Shown in pieces: positions 34,790-46,341 of a DNA stretch of 64,000 nt (within the stretch, counting starts at the first letter, position 1; each line of letters begins with the position of its first letter). The stretch covers positions 3,472,001 to 3,536,000 of the forward strand of contig NZ_CP032762.1 in assembly GCF_003641205.1 (NCBI RefSeq). Direction: 5' to 3'. The DNA comes from Rhodococcus sp. P1Y. GTDB taxonomy: Bacteria; Actinomycetota; Actinomycetes; Mycobacteriales; Mycobacteriaceae. The notes beneath the pieces were generated by a model. That model saw only the letters and a list, made by a program, of their open reading frames with translations, had not been told where the DNA came from and did not search any database. A program made the translations under genes and the position numbers.

Positions 34790-36550
34790 GTGGCACCTTC
34801 AAGCGGATCGGTGCATCCATCCCGCTATCTCGCCGTATTCGGCGTTCTGATGGCCGTCGTGTATGCACTGGTCTTCTTCACCGGAGACAAGTCGCCCGAG
34901 CCGAAGCTAGGGATCGACCTCGAGGGCGGTACCCGCGTCACGCTGACCGCGCGCACGCCGGACGGCAGTTCGCCGAGCCGTGAGAGCCTCATCCAAGCGC
35001 AGCAGATCATCACCACGCGTGTCGATGGTCTCGGTGTCGGTGGATCAGAGGTTCTGATCGACGGAGAGAATCTGGTCATCACGGTTCCCGGGGACGACGG
35101 CGCCCAGGCCAGGACCCTCGGTCAGACGGCGCGTCTGTTTATTCGTCCGGTTATACAAGCTGCTCAGCCAGCCGCGGGTGCACCCCAGGGTGGGGCTCCG
35201 GCCGCGGGAGGCACAGCCACCGAGGTCCCAGCCACCGACGTCCCAGCCACCGAGGCGCCTGCGCCGAGCGGAGACACCGTTCCTCAACCGCGACCGTTCC
35301 CGGCTCAGGACCCCAGTGCTGTCGATCCGACGCCCGGCGCAGAGAACCCCGCCGCTACTCCGGCAGCCGAGACACCCGCAAACGAGGAGCCGGCAGGTTC
35401 CGACGCCGAGCAGGCCGCCGATCAGATCACCGAGGCCAAAGCGCTGCGCCAGAGCGAGGACCCGCAGGTGCAGCAGGCCGCGCTCGCGACGATCGACTGC
35501 AACGCGGTCGACCCACTTCAAGGCAACGACGATCCAGCTCTGCCTCTCGTTGCGTGCTCGACCGACGGAACGTCCGTGTATCTCCTCGGTCCGAGCATCA
35601 TCGACGGGCAGCAGATCGCCGACGCCACGTCGGGCTTCAACTCGCAGCAGTCGCGCCACGAGGTGAGCCTGAGTTTCGATTCCGAGGGCAGCAACACCTG
35701 GGCTCAGTTCACCGGCGCCAACATCGGTAGCCAGGCCGCGTTCACGCTCGACTCGAAGGTCGTCAGCGCCCCCCAGATTCAGGGCGCGACTCCCGCCGGC
35801 AGCGCCACCTCAATCACCGGTCAGTTCACGGCGCAGGGCGCGTCCGATCTGGCGAACACCCTGAAGTACGGCTCGTTGCCGCTGTCGTTTGCTTCGTCCG
35901 AGGCCGAGACCGTATCGGCGACGCTGGGCCTGGCTTCGCTCGAAGCGGGACTTCTCGCCGGCGCCATCGGCTTGCTCCTCGTGCTGGTGTACTGCCTCGT
36001 CTATTACCGGGCGCTCGGATTCCTGACGGCTCTCTCGCTCGTACTTGCGGGCGCGATGGTCTACGGGATTCTGGTGCTGCTGGGGAGATGGATCAGCTTC
36101 ACTCTCGACCTCGCGGGCATTGCAGGCCTCATCATCGGCATCGGTATGACAGCCGACTCGTTCGTCGTGTTCTTCGAGCGCATCAAAGACGAGATTCGCG
36201 AGGGTCGCAGCTTCAGGTCGGCAGTTCCACGTGGTTGGACGCGTGCCCGCAAGACGATTCTGTCCGGCAACGCGGTCAGTTTCATTGCCGCTGCAGTTCT
36301 CTACGTTCTCGCTGCTGGCCAGGTGCAAGGCTTTGCCTTCACGCTCGGCCTCACGACCGTCCTCGACGTGCTCGTCGTGTTCCTCGTGACGTGGCCTCTC
36401 GTACACATCGCGTCGAAGTCCAAGTTCTGGTCGAAACCGGGAGTGAACGGGCTGGGCGCTGTCGCGCAGATCGCACAGGAACGCAGACGCACTGCTGCAC
36501 GCACCGTCGTGAGCAAGGCGGCACTCGATGCGCCGTCGAAGGGGGCTTGA
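34790..36550 (+). CDS. secD: Protein translocase subunit SecD
   Basis: Proton-driven Sec accessory subunit of 586 residues. An N-terminal helix precedes the motif [13 protein letters not shown] and the first periplasmic subdomain. A long Ala/Pro/Thr/Glu-rich insertion (about residues 120-220) interrupts that domain, as in other mycolata. The P1 head region and five C-terminal helices follow, including the conserved [24 protein letters not shown] at the core of the proton path. The start is a GTG with GAGGAG eleven bases upstream. It pairs with the adjacent secF. Confidence 0.95.
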   Translation: MAPSSGSVHPSRYLAVFGVLMAVVYALVFFTGDKSPEPKLGIDLEGGTRVTLTARTPDGSSPSRESLIQAQQIITTRVDGLGVGGSEVLIDGENLVITVPGDDGAQARTLGQTARLFIRPVIQAAQPAAGAPQGGAPAAGGTATEVPATDVPATEAPAPSGDTVPQPRPFPAQDPSAVDPTPGAENPAATPAAETPANEEPAGSDAEQAADQITEAKALRQSEDPQVQQAALATIDCNAVDPLQGNDDPALPLVACSTDGTSVYLLGPSIIDGQQIADATSGFNSQQSRHEVSLSFDSEGSNTWAQFTGANIGSQAAFTLDSKVVSAPQIQGATPAGSATSITGQFTAQGASDLANTLKYGSLPLSFASSEAETVSATLGLASLEAGLLAGAIGLLLVLVYCLVYYRALGFLTALSLVLAGAMVYGILVLLGRWISFTLDLAGIAGLIIGIGMTADSFVVFFERIKDEIREGRSFRSAVPRGWTRARKTILSGNAVSFIAAAVLYVLAAGQVQGFAFTLGLTTVLDVLVVFLVTWPLVHIASKSKFWSKPGVNGLGAVAQIAQERRRTAARTVVSKAALDAPSKGA

Positions 36551-36551
36551 G

Positions 36552-37751
36552 ATGACCGAATCTTCACCGAACACGGATGGAACCAGCGCGGGCTCGACAC
36601 TGCTGGAGGATTCCGGCGTCGATCAGAGTTCGCAGCCCAAGCACAGCTGGCTTTCGCGCCTGTACACGGGAACCGGCGCATTCGAAGTGGTCGGTCGTAG
36701 GCGGTTCTACTACGGGTTGACCGGCGTCATCGTGCTCATCTGCTTGCTGAGCATGGTGTTCCGTGGATTCACCCTCGGTATCGACTTCGAGGGCGGGACC
36801 AAGATTCAGGTTCCGGCGTCGGACAACGTGACGTCCGAGCAGGTGGAAACAGTCTTCACCGACACTCTCGGTTTCGGGCCGGAAGCCGTGCAGACAGTCG
36901 GATCAGGCGCCGCGGCCACCGTTCAGGTTCGATCCGAGGCACTCGACGCCGGTCAGGTCGATCAGGTCCGTGACGCACTTTTCGGCGCGTTCCAGCCGGT
37001 AGACAACACTGGCACCGCCACGCCGAACGCAATCAGCTTCTCCGACGTCAGCGAAACCTGGGGTGGCCAGATCACCCAGAAGGCGCTGATCGCCCTCGTG
37101 GTGTTCCTCGTGATCGTCAGCATCTACATCGCGATCCGATACGAACGTGACATGGCGGCCGCCGCGTTGGCCGCATTGTTCTTCGACCTCCTGGTCACCG
37201 CGGGCGTCTACTCGTTGGTCGGATTCGAGGTCACCCCGGCCACGGTGATCGGACTGCTCACCATTCTCGGTTTCTCTCTGTACGACTCCGTCGTGGTATT
37301 CGACAAGGTCGAGGAGAACACTCGCGGAATCCTGCACCTGAATCGAAAGACCTACGGCGAGCAGGCAAACCTCGCCGTGAACCAGACCCTGATGCGATCG
37401 ATCAACACCACCGTCATCGGAGTGCTTCCGGTGTTGGCCCTGATGGTCGTCGCTGTCTGGCTTCTCGGAGTGGGCACGCTCAAGGATCTCGCACTCGTCC
37501 AGCTCGTCGGAATGATCGTCGGTGCATACTCGTCGATCTTCTTCGCCACTCCGCTCCTCGTCACGATCAAGGAAAAGTGGGGCCCCGTCGCCGTCCATAC
37601 CAAGAAGGTGTTGGCCAAGCGGGCCGAAGCAGCGAATCGAGTCGGCGGCGCCGGCTATGTCGCAGCCGGATCGTCGACATCCCCCGACGCCCCTGTGACG
37701 CCTCGGGTCGGCTCGCGGCCGACCGGGAAGCGCGCCAAGAAGAGGCGCTGA
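36552..37751 (+). CDS. secF: Protein translocase subunit SecF
   Basis: SecD partner of 399 residues with six predicted helices. The conserved FTLGIDFEGGTKIQV lies after helix 1, and the functional core is GLLTILGFSLYDSVVVFDKVEEN, with the acidic residue that participates in proton-coupled pulling of exported chains. An extended basic C-terminus ends KRAKKRR. The ATG follows the secD stop by one base. The stop shares one base with the next gene (TGATG), so secF and the solute-binding lipoprotein are coupled. Confidence 0.95.
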   Translation: MTESSPNTDGTSAGSTLLEDSGVDQSSQPKHSWLSRLYTGTGAFEVVGRRRFYYGLTGVIVLICLLSMVFRGFTLGIDFEGGTKIQVPASDNVTSEQVETVFTDTLGFGPEAVQTVGSGAAATVQVRSEALDAGQVDQVRDALFGAFQPVDNTGTATPNAISFSDVSETWGGQITQKALIALVVFLVIVSIYIAIRYERDMAAAALAALFFDLLVTAGVYSLVGFEVTPATVIGLLTILGFSLYDSVVVFDKVEENTRGILHLNRKTYGEQANLAVNQTLMRSINTTVIGVLPVLALMVVAVWLLGVGTLKDLALVQLVGMIVGAYSSIFFATPLLVTIKEKWGPVAVHTKKVLAKRAEAANRVGGAGYVAAGSSTSPDAPVTPRVGSRPTGKRAKKRR

Positions 37752-39454
37752 TGAGTGCCCGCGTAGCTCGGACCTCGGCGACGGCAACCGGACTGGTTGC
37801 CGTCGTCGCAGCCTGCACTCTCGTGGGGTGTTCGACGCCGGAGGACCAAGTGCCGTCCATCGGGTTCGGCGTCGACAATGCGTTGACGACGTACAACGCA
37901 CAAACTGTCGACGGCGCCGCGTCCGCGGCCAAGCAAGTGTTCCCGCGCGTTCAGACCGGATTCAGCTATCTGGGGCCTGAGGGAGAATCGCTCGCGGACA
38001 ACGACATCGGTGGATTCGCAGCGATACCAGGGGATGTACTGACGGTCGCGTACACCATCGCGCCGCAGGCAACCTACTCCGACGGCGTTCCCATGACGTG
38101 CGACGACCTCGTCCTCACCTGGGCGGCGAACAACGGCACGTTCATTGCTGGGCCGCAGGGGGTTCCGCTCTTCGACTCCGCGTCGTCTGCGGGGTACTCG
38201 GACATCGAGCGGGTGGACTGCGAATCCGGGAGCAAGAACGCCACCGTCGTCTTCCGGGCCGGTCGCAGCTACGAAGGTTGGCGAAGCCTGTTCGGTGCGA
38301 CCGATCTGTTGCCTGCACACGTGGCGGCCCGCGTCGCGAACGTCCCCAATGTGGTCGACCCCATCCGGACGGGTGATCTCGCCGCAGTGGGCCGCATCGC
38401 GGATTTCTGGAACAACGGATGGAACCTGACGCCTGGGCAGGTGGATCTCTCGCTTCTGCCGTCCAACGGGCCGTACCGCGTCGACTCGTACACCGAGGAC
38501 GGCGGGCTCGTACTCGTCGCCAACGAAACGTGGTGGGGCGTTCCGCCGGAGACCGAACGTATCGTCGTGTGGCCCAAGGGCGCCGACACTCTTGCGAAGG
38601 CCGAGTCGGGAGACGTCGAAGTAATCGACCAGGGCGCGGGTGCCGCGGTTCCCTCCGAGGGTTTCGACCAGCTCGACTATCCGTCGCACGGTGTGGAACA
38701 GCTGACTCTGGCCACGAGCGGCGCGCTCGCGTCCTCCGCGTCGCGCCGGGCATTGGCGTTGTGCACTCCACGAGAATCCCTCTTCGAGGATTTCGGACAC
38801 GCTGGGTACGACAAGACCGCAGGAATCGGGTCCGGCCCTGTGGATTCGCGTCTGGTGCAACCCAACACGTTGTTGTACGCCCCGGTCGCGGCGACGGCCG
38901 AAGGTCGGTACCGCCAGCCGGACACGGCAGCCGCGTCCGCGGAATTGGACGGCGCAGGGCTCGTAGTACGGATCGGTTATCTCGCTCCTGACACACGGCG
39001 TGCCAGCATCGTCGCCGATATCGCCGCAGCATGCGCGCCGGCGGGGATAACCGTCGAAGACGCCGGGTCACCGCAGTTCGGCCCGACGGCGCTGCGTGCA
39101 GGCGCGGTCGACGCAGTACTCGGTTCGACGGCATCGGCGTCCGGGGCCGCGGGGGCCGTGTCCGACGAGGCTGCGAGGTACAGCCTGCACAGCGGCGTCG
39201 GAAGCAACGTCGGGGGATACGACAACGGGCGAATCGACGCCATAGTGGGCCAACTCGCAGTCGACACGAACGACGCCACAGCGTTGTCGGTCGCCACCGA
39301 AGGCGAGCGCATCCTATGGCAGGAAATGCCGTCCGTTCCGCTGTTCAATCAGCCTCGCGCGCTTGTCTCGTCGGAGGGTATGGACAACGTGGTGGCCAAT
39401 CCGACGGTCTCGGGTGCGGGATGGAACATGGATCGATGGATACTGCACCGGTGA
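37751..39454 (+). CDS. Family 5 extracellular solute-binding lipoprotein (Rv2585c-like)
   Basis: Exported lipoprotein of 567 residues. The signal ends in lipobox TLVGC (lipidated Cys27). The mature part has the peptide/nickel-binding protein fold: YTIAPQATYSDGVPMTCDDLVLTW, SNGPYRVDSYTEDGGLVLVANETWWG, and a C-terminal WQEMPSVPLFNQPRALV. Family members feed ABC oligopeptide importers, but no permease or ATPase gene is here. It sits instead in the SecDF operon, a conserved position (Rv2585c in M. tuberculosis, from memory). It may therefore serve an orphan role, such as in envelope homeostasis; that is inference. Confidence 0.85.
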   Translation: MSARVARTSATATGLVAVVAACTLVGCSTPEDQVPSIGFGVDNALTTYNAQTVDGAASAAKQVFPRVQTGFSYLGPEGESLADNDIGGFAAIPGDVLTVAYTIAPQATYSDGVPMTCDDLVLTWAANNGTFIAGPQGVPLFDSASSAGYSDIERVDCESGSKNATVVFRAGRSYEGWRSLFGATDLLPAHVAARVANVPNVVDPIRTGDLAAVGRIADFWNNGWNLTPGQVDLSLLPSNGPYRVDSYTEDGGLVLVANETWWGVPPETERIVVWPKGADTLAKAESGDVEVIDQGAGAAVPSEGFDQLDYPSHGVEQLTLATSGALASSASRRALALCTPRESLFEDFGHAGYDKTAGIGSGPVDSRLVQPNTLLYAPVAATAEGRYRQPDTAAASAELDGAGLVVRIGYLAPDTRRASIVADIAAACAPAGITVEDAGSPQFGPTALRAGAVDAVLGSTASASGAAGAVSDEAARYSLHSGVGSNVGGYDNGRIDAIVGQLAVDTNDATALSVATEGERILWQEMPSVPLFNQPRALVSSEGMDNVVANPTVSGAGWNMDRWILHR

Positions 39455-39999
39455 GCAGACACTCCGAGGCCGAACTTGTCAGCGCTGCGTCGAGAAACAT
39501 CGACCGCCTCGTTCGATGGGCAGACGACTTTCCGGTCGACGGCGTTCGATTCGCCGACCTGACTCCGGTCTTCGCCGATGCCGAGGGGCTGTCCAGCGTC
39601 GTCGACGCTCTTGCCTCCGGCGGGACCGGGGCCGATCTGGTCGCGGGTATCGATGCGCGCGGGTTCCTACTCGGGGCGGGCGTTGCGCTGGCTCTGGGAA
39701 CCGGCGTGCTCGCTGTGCGGAAAGCGGGAAAGCTGCCACCGCCGGTCGTGTCGCAGAGCTACCAACTGGAATACGGTTCGGCGGAACTCGAAATCCCCGA
39801 GGACATCGATGTTTCCGGTCGCAAGGTCTTGGTCGTGGACGATGTCCTGGCCACCGGCGGCACCGCCGCTGCCACGGTGGAACTGATCCGGTCGCGCGGA
39901 GCAGAAGTAGTAGGAGCTGCTTTCGCGCTCGAGATCACGGCGCTCGGGGGCAGAGCCAAGTGCGTCGGCTACCCGGTCGTCTGCCTCAGGCAGGTATGA
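39451..39999 (+). CDS. apt: Adenine phosphoribosyltransferase
   Basis: Purine salvage enzyme of 182 residues making AMP from adenine and PRPP. The PRPP-binding motif is KVLVVDDVLATGGTAAA; the adenine side shows GVRFADLTPVFAD, AGIDARGFLLGAGVAL and AVRKAGKLPPPV. I choose the GTG at 39451, whose first bases overlap the preceding stop (GTGA) and which gives the normal family length; an ATG at 39436 would add five residues. In Actinobacteria apt commonly lies between secDF and rel, as here. Confidence 0.93.
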   Translation: MSRHSEAELVSAASRNIDRLVRWADDFPVDGVRFADLTPVFADAEGLSSVVDALASGGTGADLVAGIDARGFLLGAGVALALGTGVLAVRKAGKLPPPVVSQSYQLEYGSAELEIPEDIDVSGRKVLVVDDVLATGGTAAATVELIRSRGAEVVGAAFALEITALGGRAKCVGYPVVCLRQV

Positions 40000-40010
40000 G
40001 GACTAAAGTC

Positions 40011-40030
40011 GAACGATACTGAAGTCGTTC
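40011..40030. other. Short inverted repeat before rel
   Basis: GAACGA (40011-40016) and TCGTTC (40025-40030) are complementary across 8 bases in the apt-rel gap. It could be a weak hairpin or operator; the sequence alone does not decide. Confidence 0.25.
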
Positions 40031-40075
40031 TCGGCACCTGGGCCAGAGCAGCTACTGCGGCAGGAGGCGATCACT

Positions 40076-42451
40076 GTGACCCGTTACGTCGACCAACCCT
40101 TGCCGGACCGTCCCGCATCGCAGACAGACGCGGACACCACCGTCGAACAAGCGGTGGAACCAGCGCCCGTCACCGAACGGGAAGCTGTCCCGACGGTTCC
40201 CACGTCGGCATCGAGGCGTGTGCGTGCGCGGCTCGCTCGTCGAATCACCGCCGGGCGCAACGCCGCGGTGAAACCGGTGTTGGAACCGTTGGTGAGCCTG
40301 CATCGTGAGCTGTATCCGAAGGCCGATCTCGCGCTGTTGCAACGTGCGTACGATGTCGCCGACGAGCGACATGCGACGCAGATGCGCAAGTCGGGCGATC
40401 CGTACATCACCCACCCTCTTGCGGTTGCCAACATTCTCGCCGAGCTCGGGATGGACACGACGACTCTCGTCGCCGCGCTGTTGCACGACACGGTGGAGGA
40501 CACCGGTTACTCGTTGGCGCAGCTGACCGAGGAGTTCGGTGAAGAGGTCGCGCACCTCGTCGACGGAGTCACCAAACTCGACAAAGTGGTTCTCGGCACA
40601 GCCGCCGAGGGCGAGACGATCCGCAAGATGATCATCGCGATGGCTCGCGACCCGCGGGTACTGGTCATCAAGGTGGCCGACCGCCTGCACAACATGCGCA
40701 CGATGCGTTTCCTGCCACCCGAGAAGCAGGCGCGGAAGGCAAAGGAAACCCTGGAAGTCATTGCGCCGCTCGCTCATCGCCTCGGAATGGCGACCGTCAA
40801 GTGGGAGCTCGAGGACCTGGCCTTCGCAATCCTGCATCCGAAGAAGTACGACGAGATCGTCCGACTCGTCGCCGATCGAGCTCCGTCGAGAGACACCTAC
40901 CTGGAAAAGGTCAGGGTCGAGATCAACGCATCGCTGTCCGCGTCGCGCATCAACGCAGTGGTCGAAGGCAGACCGAAACACTACTGGTCGATCTATCAAA
41001 AAATGATCGTCAAGGGCCGCGATTTCGACGATATCCATGACCTCGTCGGAGTGCGCATCCTGTGCGACGAGATTCGCGACTGTTACGCGGCAGTCGGCGT
41101 CGTACATTCTTTGTGGCAGCCGATGGCCGGCCGATTCAAGGACTACATCGCGCAGCCTCGTTACGGGGTCTATCAGTCGTTGCACACCACCGTGGTCGGT
41201 CCTGAAGGGAAGCCTCTCGAGGTACAGATCCGGACGCGAGACATGCACCGGACGGCAGAGTTCGGAATCGCAGCGCACTGGCGTTACAAGGAAACCCGCG
41301 GCAAGCACGGCAACGACAACGCCGAAGTCGACGACATGGCGTGGATGCGTCAACTTCTCGACTGGCAGCGGGAGGCTGCGGATCCGGGGGAGTTCCTCGA
41401 GTCGTTGCGGTACGACCTCGCAGTCAAAGAGATCTTCGTGTTCACGCCCAAGGGCGACGTCGTGACGCTTCCCGCTGGTTCGTGCCCCGTCGACTTCGCC
41501 TACGCCGTACACACCGAAGTCGGGCACCGCTGCATCGGCGCCAGGGTCAACGGAAGGCTCGTTGCACTCGAACGCACGCTCGACAACGGCGAGGTCGTCG
41601 AGGTGTTCACCTCGAAGGCCGTCACCGCAGGGCCGAGCAGGGACTGGCAGGGTTTCGTCGTCTCACCACGCGCGAAGACAAAGATCCGGCAGTGGTTTGC
41701 CAAGGAGCGCCGAGAGGAAGCGCTCGAAGCGGGCAAGGACGCCATCGCCAAGGAAGTCCGGCGGGGCGGTCTACCTCTACAACGACTGATGAACGCGGAG
41801 TCGATGTCGACGATCGCGCACGAGCTTCGATACGTCGACGTGTCCGCGCTGTACACCGCGGTCGGCGAGAGTCATGTTTCGGCGCAGCACGTCGTGCAGC
41901 GGTTGGTGGCTCACCTCGGCGGCGTCGGCGACGTCGAGGAGGAATTGGCCGAGCGTTCGACTCCGTCCACCATTCCGACACGTCCACGCCAGGTCGGCGA
42001 CGCGGGCGTTCTGGTGTCCGGTACCGAAGGCGTCGTTGCCAAGTTGGCGAAGTGCTGCACACCGGTTCCGGGTGACGAAATCCTCGGGTTCGTCACCCGT
42101 GGCGGTTCGGTCAGCGTGCACCGCACCGACTGCACCAACGCGACCTCGCTCGGCGAGCAGTCCGAGCGGTTCATCGATGTCGAGTGGGCGCCGTCCGCGT
42201 CCTCGGTGTTTTTGGTGGCGATCCAGATCGAAGCACTCGATCGGCACCGCTTGCTGTCCGACGTCACCAAGGCACTCGCCGACGAGAAGGTCAACATCTT
42301 GTCCGCGTCGGTCGCTACTTCGGGCGACCGCGTGGCGATCAGCAAGTTCACCTTCGAGATGGGTGACCCCAAGCACCTGGGGCACGTCCTCAACGTCGTG
42401 CGCAATGTCGAAGGCGTGTACGACGTGTATCGGTTGACCTCCGCGGCCTGA
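40076..42451 (+). CDS. rel: Bifunctional (p)ppGpp synthetase/hydrolase Rel
   Basis: Stringent-response enzyme of 791 residues. Order of domains: a variable N-terminus, the HD hydrolase domain (LLHDTVEDT with His137-Asp138, so hydrolase-competent), the synthetase domain ([13 protein letters not shown] and YQSLHTTV), TGS ([16 protein letters not shown]), a zinc-finger-like region with [13 protein letters not shown], and a C-terminal ACT domain. It makes (p)ppGpp on stalled ribosomes and degrades it when amino acids return. The GTG has a perfect AGGAGG eight bases upstream. It ends at a perfect 23-base-pair stem shared with the convergent cyclophilin gene. Confidence 0.96.
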   Translation: MTRYVDQPLPDRPASQTDADTTVEQAVEPAPVTEREAVPTVPTSASRRVRARLARRITAGRNAAVKPVLEPLVSLHRELYPKADLALLQRAYDVADERHATQMRKSGDPYITHPLAVANILAELGMDTTTLVAALLHDTVEDTGYSLAQLTEEFGEEVAHLVDGVTKLDKVVLGTAAEGETIRKMIIAMARDPRVLVIKVADRLHNMRTMRFLPPEKQARKAKETLEVIAPLAHRLGMATVKWELEDLAFAILHPKKYDEIVRLVADRAPSRDTYLEKVRVEINASLSASRINAVVEGRPKHYWSIYQKMIVKGRDFDDIHDLVGVRILCDEIRDCYAAVGVVHSLWQPMAGRFKDYIAQPRYGVYQSLHTTVVGPEGKPLEVQIRTRDMHRTAEFGIAAHWRYKETRGKHGNDNAEVDDMAWMRQLLDWQREAADPGEFLESLRYDLAVKEIFVFTPKGDVVTLPAGSCPVDFAYAVHTEVGHRCIGARVNGRLVALERTLDNGEVVEVFTSKAVTAGPSRDWQGFVVSPRAKTKIRQWFAKERREEALEAGKDAIAKEVRRGGLPLQRLMNAESMSTIAHELRYVDVSALYTAVGESHVSAQHVVQRLVAHLGGVGDVEEELAERSTPSTIPTRPRQVGDAGVLVSGTEGVVAKLAKCCTPVPGDEILGFVTRGGSVSVHRTDCTNATSLGEQSERFIDVEWAPSASSVFLVAIQIEALDRHRLLSDVTKALADEKVNILSASVATSGDRVAISKFTFEMGDPKHLGHVLNVVRNVEGVYDVYRLTSAA

Positions 42452-42459
42452 CCGTCGAA

Positions 42460-42507
42460 CCATGTGAACGGAAATACACAGCCCGCTGTGTATTTCCGTT
42501 CACATGG
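42460..42507. terminator. Perfect 23-bp inverted repeat between rel and a convergent cyclophilin gene
   Basis: Arms 42460-42482 and 42485-42507 are exact complements with only two bases between (a larger loop would form in RNA). The core is GTGAACGGAAATACACAG. It fills the 62-base gap between two convergent stops. Stem-only termination in both directions is the likely role; there is no U-run. Confidence 0.7.
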
Positions 42508-42513
42508 AGACAG

Positions 42514-43295
42514 CTAGGAGGTCGCCGTCTGGATGACTACCGATGCGTTGGGAAGCCCATCGTTCCCCGGCGTCGAGACACCGGCGGCCGCGACTGCGTC
42601 GAGAGTGGCCAGGCCAGCATCGTCGATGGTGCCGAACACCGTGTACTGCGGAGGTAAGACAGAGTCCGCGTAGACCAGGAAGAACTGGCTGCCGTTGGTG
42701 TCGGGGCCTGCGTTCGCCATAGCCACTGTTCCGCGCGGGTACACGACCGGACTGGAGGCTGCCGGGTCGTCGACGGCATACGCGGTTGTCGGGTACTCGT
42801 TGGCGAATTCGTAGCCAGGGCCACGGTTGCCTTTGCCGGACGGGTCACCGCACTGCAAAACCTGCAGCCCCTCGGTTGTCGTGAGACGGTGGCAGATCGT
42901 GTCGTCGAAGTAGCCTTGCGAGGACAGCGATACGAAGCTGTTCACAGTGCATGGTGCTTCGGCGCGGTCCAGTGTCAGTCCGATCGGTCCCTGGCTCGTT
43001 GTCAGCGCCACCTGGGCCGTGCCGACCGTCGACACATCAGTTTCCTGGGGCGCAGTGTTCTCTCTGATCGCTGGGGTCGCCGTGGGGTACGCACAGGACG
43101 TCGTCGACGCTTCTGATGCTGGTACGGCCGGCAATGCACCGAACCGGCTGAGATCGAGAGGCTGCGCTTGTGTGGTGGTTGCCGCACTCGACGTGGTCGA
43201 CGCCGCAGGCTGGGGTGTGTCCGAGGTCGTGGACGAGCACCCGGCCAGCATCAACCCGGCTGCCGCTGCGGTGACGAGAAGTGCCGTCGTCCGCA

Positions 43296-43296
<1 letters not shown>
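42514..43296 (-). CDS. Cyclophilin-type peptidyl-prolyl isomerase, lipoprotein paralogue
   Basis: Exported peptidyl-prolyl cis-trans isomerase of 260 residues. The signal ends in lipobox LMLAGC (Cys20), followed by a Ser/Thr/Ala-rich linker. The cyclophilin domain (from about residue 95) shows GPIGLTLDRAEAPCTVNSFVSL, CHRLTTTEGLQVLQCGDPSGKG, RGTVAMANAGPDTNGSQFF and QYTVFGTIDDAGL. The catalytic His-Arg is kept, but the residue before them is Cys rather than Phe. It is a close paralogue of the upstream ppiB; the two genes share one base (TGATG). It probably folds secreted proteins at the membrane surface. Confidence 0.9.
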
Positions 43297-44156
<860 letters not shown>

Positions 44157-44180
44157 TTGACGTGTCCTCCTGCTCGTCCA

Positions 44181-44233
44181 GGATCGACTCCGGTGGAGAT
44201 CGATCCGGCTGCTCGACGGCCGTGACCGGCCGT
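44181..44233 (-). other. Two hairpins in the ppiB leader
   Basis: GGATCGA/TCGATCC (44181-44187, 44200-44206), with an inner TCC/GGA pair, and ACGGCCG/CGGCCGT (44216-44222, 44227-44233) around a 4-base loop. They lie in the 218-base divergent gap upstream of ppiB, before its ribosome-binding site. On the other side of the gap a TATCCT hexamer near 44330 could be the -10 for the MBL gene; I see nothing else there. Confidence 0.35.
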
Positions 44234-44374
44234 GAGTGAGTGTGCCATTACATCCTGAGAGCATTCTGACGGGCATCTCCCTAGTGCGCCTGCCGGGATG
44301 CTGGCGACATGCAGCGTCGCGGGGTGCAACTATCCTGTCGAAGACCTTGCCGTACCGAATTAGGAGCTGCAGCT

Positions 44375-45067
44375 GTGCTCGTCACCGGATTCCCGGCGGG
44401 AATGTTCCAAACGAACTGTTATGTGCTGGCCCACGACGGGGCGGACCAATGTGTGATCGTCGACCCCGGTCAGGATGCGACCGAGCCGCTCTACCGTTTC
44501 TTGAGCGAGTCGGGGGTGAGCCCAACCGCGGTGCTCCTGACACACGGGCATCTCGATCACACGTGGTCGGTCGAACCGGTGTGCGAGAAGTTCGGCATTC
44601 CTGCGTACATCCACGCCGAGGACCGTTACATGCTGTCGGATCCGGTCAAGGGGACAGGACCTGCGCTTGCCGCGCTGCTGGGGGACACCACGTTCTCCGA
44701 ACCGGAACTGGTCGAGGAGCTCGTCGGCGGAGCTTCGATCGAACTGGCCGGGATCACGTTCGGCGTCGTTCATACGCCCGGCCACACCCAGGGCTCGGTC
44801 GTTTTCACGGTCGATGTCGACACTCCGGACGGTCCCATCGCCATTGCATTGACGGGCGACACACTGTTCGCCGGCTCGATCGGGCGTACCGATCTGCCCG
44901 GCGGTAACCACGAGCAGCTGTTGCGGTCGATCGCGTCTTCGCTGTTGCCTCTCGCCGACGACACCGTGGTTCTGCCCGGGCACGGCGGCCGAAGTTCGAT
45001 CGGAGCCGAGCGCGCGTCCAATCCGTTTCTCGTTGGACTCTCGGACCCCGAACAAGGAAAGCTGTGA
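44375..45067 (+). CDS. Metallo-beta-lactamase-fold hydrolase (glyoxalase II-like)
   Basis: Cytosolic MBL-fold hydrolase of 230 residues. The metal-binding motif is [11 protein letters not shown] (His57, His59, Asp61, His62). Further metal ligands sit in [10 protein letters not shown] and [15 protein letters not shown], and a C-terminal [13 protein letters not shown] completes the YcbL/glyoxalase-II pattern. It may hydrolyse a thioester such as an S-acyl mycothiol or lactoyl conjugate (inference). The GTG has AGGAG eight bases upstream. The stop overlaps hisS (GTGA). The same pair, Rv2581c-hisS, occurs in M. tuberculosis. Confidence 0.87.
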   Translation: MLVTGFPAGMFQTNCYVLAHDGADQCVIVDPGQDATEPLYRFLSESGVSPTAVLLTHGHLDHTWSVEPVCEKFGIPAYIHAEDRYMLSDPVKGTGPALAALLGDTTFSEPELVEELVGGASIELAGITFGVVHTPGHTQGSVVFTVDVDTPDGPIAIALTGDTLFAGSIGRTDLPGGNHEQLLRSIASSLLPLADDTVVLPGHGGRSSIGAERASNPFLVGLSDPEQGKL

Positions 45068-46341
45068 CCGTGAGCAAGCCGAGTACGTTCTCCGCGCCCA
45101 AGGGCATCCCCGATTACTTTCCGCCGAATTCTGCGGAATTCGTCGCTGTGCGAGAGGGACTTCTGTCCGCTGCTCGGAACGCCGGGTACGGACACATAGA
45201 ACTCCCGATCTTCGAGGACACGGGGTTGTTCGCACGCGGGGTCGGCGAGTCGACGGACGTGGTCAGCAAAGAGATGTACACGTTCGCCGACCGTGGTGAC
45301 CGCTCGGTGACACTGCGTCCCGAGGGAACGGCGGGCGTGATGCGTGCTGTCATAGAGCACGGTCTCGACCGCGGCGCGCTTCCCGTCAAACTTGCCTATG
45401 CGGGGCCGTTCTTCCGATACGAGCGCCCGCAGGCCGGACGCTACCGCCAGCTGCAACAGGTCGGCGTCGAAGCCATAGGCGTCGACGACCCCGCTCTGGA
45501 TGCCGAGGTGATAGCGGTCGCGGACACCGGATTTCGTAGTCTGGGGCTCACCGACTTTCGGCTGGAGATCACCTCACTCGGTGACGACACGTGCCGGCCT
45601 CAATATCGTGAACGCCTCCAGGAGTTCCTGTTCGCGTTGCCGCTGGACGAAGAGACACGCACGCGGGCCGAGATCAACCCATTGCGGGTACTCGACGACA
45701 AACGGCCCGAGGTGCGCGAGATGACTGCGGACGCGCCGCTGATGCTCGATCACCTGTCGGATACCGCAAAAGCGCACTTCGACGAGGTTCTCGGACACCT
45801 CGACGCGTTGAACGTCGCATACGTCGTCAATCCGCGCATGGTGCGCGGCCTCGACTACTACACGAAGACGACATTCGAATTCGTCCACGACGGGCTCGGT
45901 GCACAGTCGGGAATCGGCGGTGGTGGCCGGTACGACGGGTTGATGGCCCAGCTCGGCGGCCAGGAACTGTCCGGCATCGGCTTCGGGCTCGGCGTCGACC
46001 GCACCATCCTGGCATTGGCAGCCGAGGGTAAATCGGCAGGAACTGCGGCCCGGTGCGCCGTGTTCGGGGTGCCGCTCGGAAACGATGCGAAAGCGAAGAT
46101 CGTTGCCCTCGCAGGCGCCTTGCGCGCCAAGGGAATCAGCGTCGACCTCGCGTACGGCAACCGCGGTGTCAAGGGCGCTATGAAGGCGGCCGACAGGTCG
46201 GGTGCTCAGTACGCCCTGGTACTGGGAGACAAGGAGTTGGCCGACGGCAACGTCGTGGTCAAAGAACTGTCGACGGGGGAGCAGGCCGCCGTGGCGCTGA
46301 CCGAGGTCGTGTCGTACTTGGAGGGGCACCTTGCCGGCTGA
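45064..46341 (+). CDS. hisS: Histidyl-tRNA synthetase
   Basis: Class II synthetase of 425 residues charging tRNA-His. Motif 1 region lies near [23 protein letters not shown], motif 2 is [21 protein letters not shown], the histidine-specific signatures are [13 protein letters not shown] and GGRYDGL, and motif 3 is [14 protein letters not shown]-terminal anticodon-binding domain covers about residues 335-425. The GTG start overlaps the MBL gene's stop. Its 3' end overlaps the next gene by 11 bases. Confidence 0.97.
   Translation: MTVSKPSTFSAPKGIPDYFPPNSAEFVAVREGLLSAARNAGYGHIELPIFEDTGLFARGVGESTDVVSKEMYTFADRGDRSVTLRPEGTAGVMRAVIEHGLDRGALPVKLAYAGPFFRYERPQAGRYRQLQQVGVEAIGVDDPALDAEVIAVADTGFRSLGLTDFRLEITSLGDDTCRPQYRERLQEFLFALPLDEETRTRAEINPLRVLDDKRPEVREMTADAPLMLDHLSDTAKAHFDEVLGHLDALNVAYVVNPRMVRGLDYYTKTTFEFVHDGLGAQSGIGGGGRYDGLMAQLGGQELSGIGFGLGVDRTILALAAEGKSAGTAARCAVFGVPLGNDAKAKIVALAGALRAKGISVDLAYGNRGVKGAMKAADRSGAQYALVLGDKELADGNVVVKELSTGEQAAVALTEVVSYLEGHLAG

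Noticed and set aside
40052..41527. Leftward open frame of about 490 codons opposite rel
   Set aside because: It is a shadow of the rel coding frame with no ribosome-binding site and no family resemblance.
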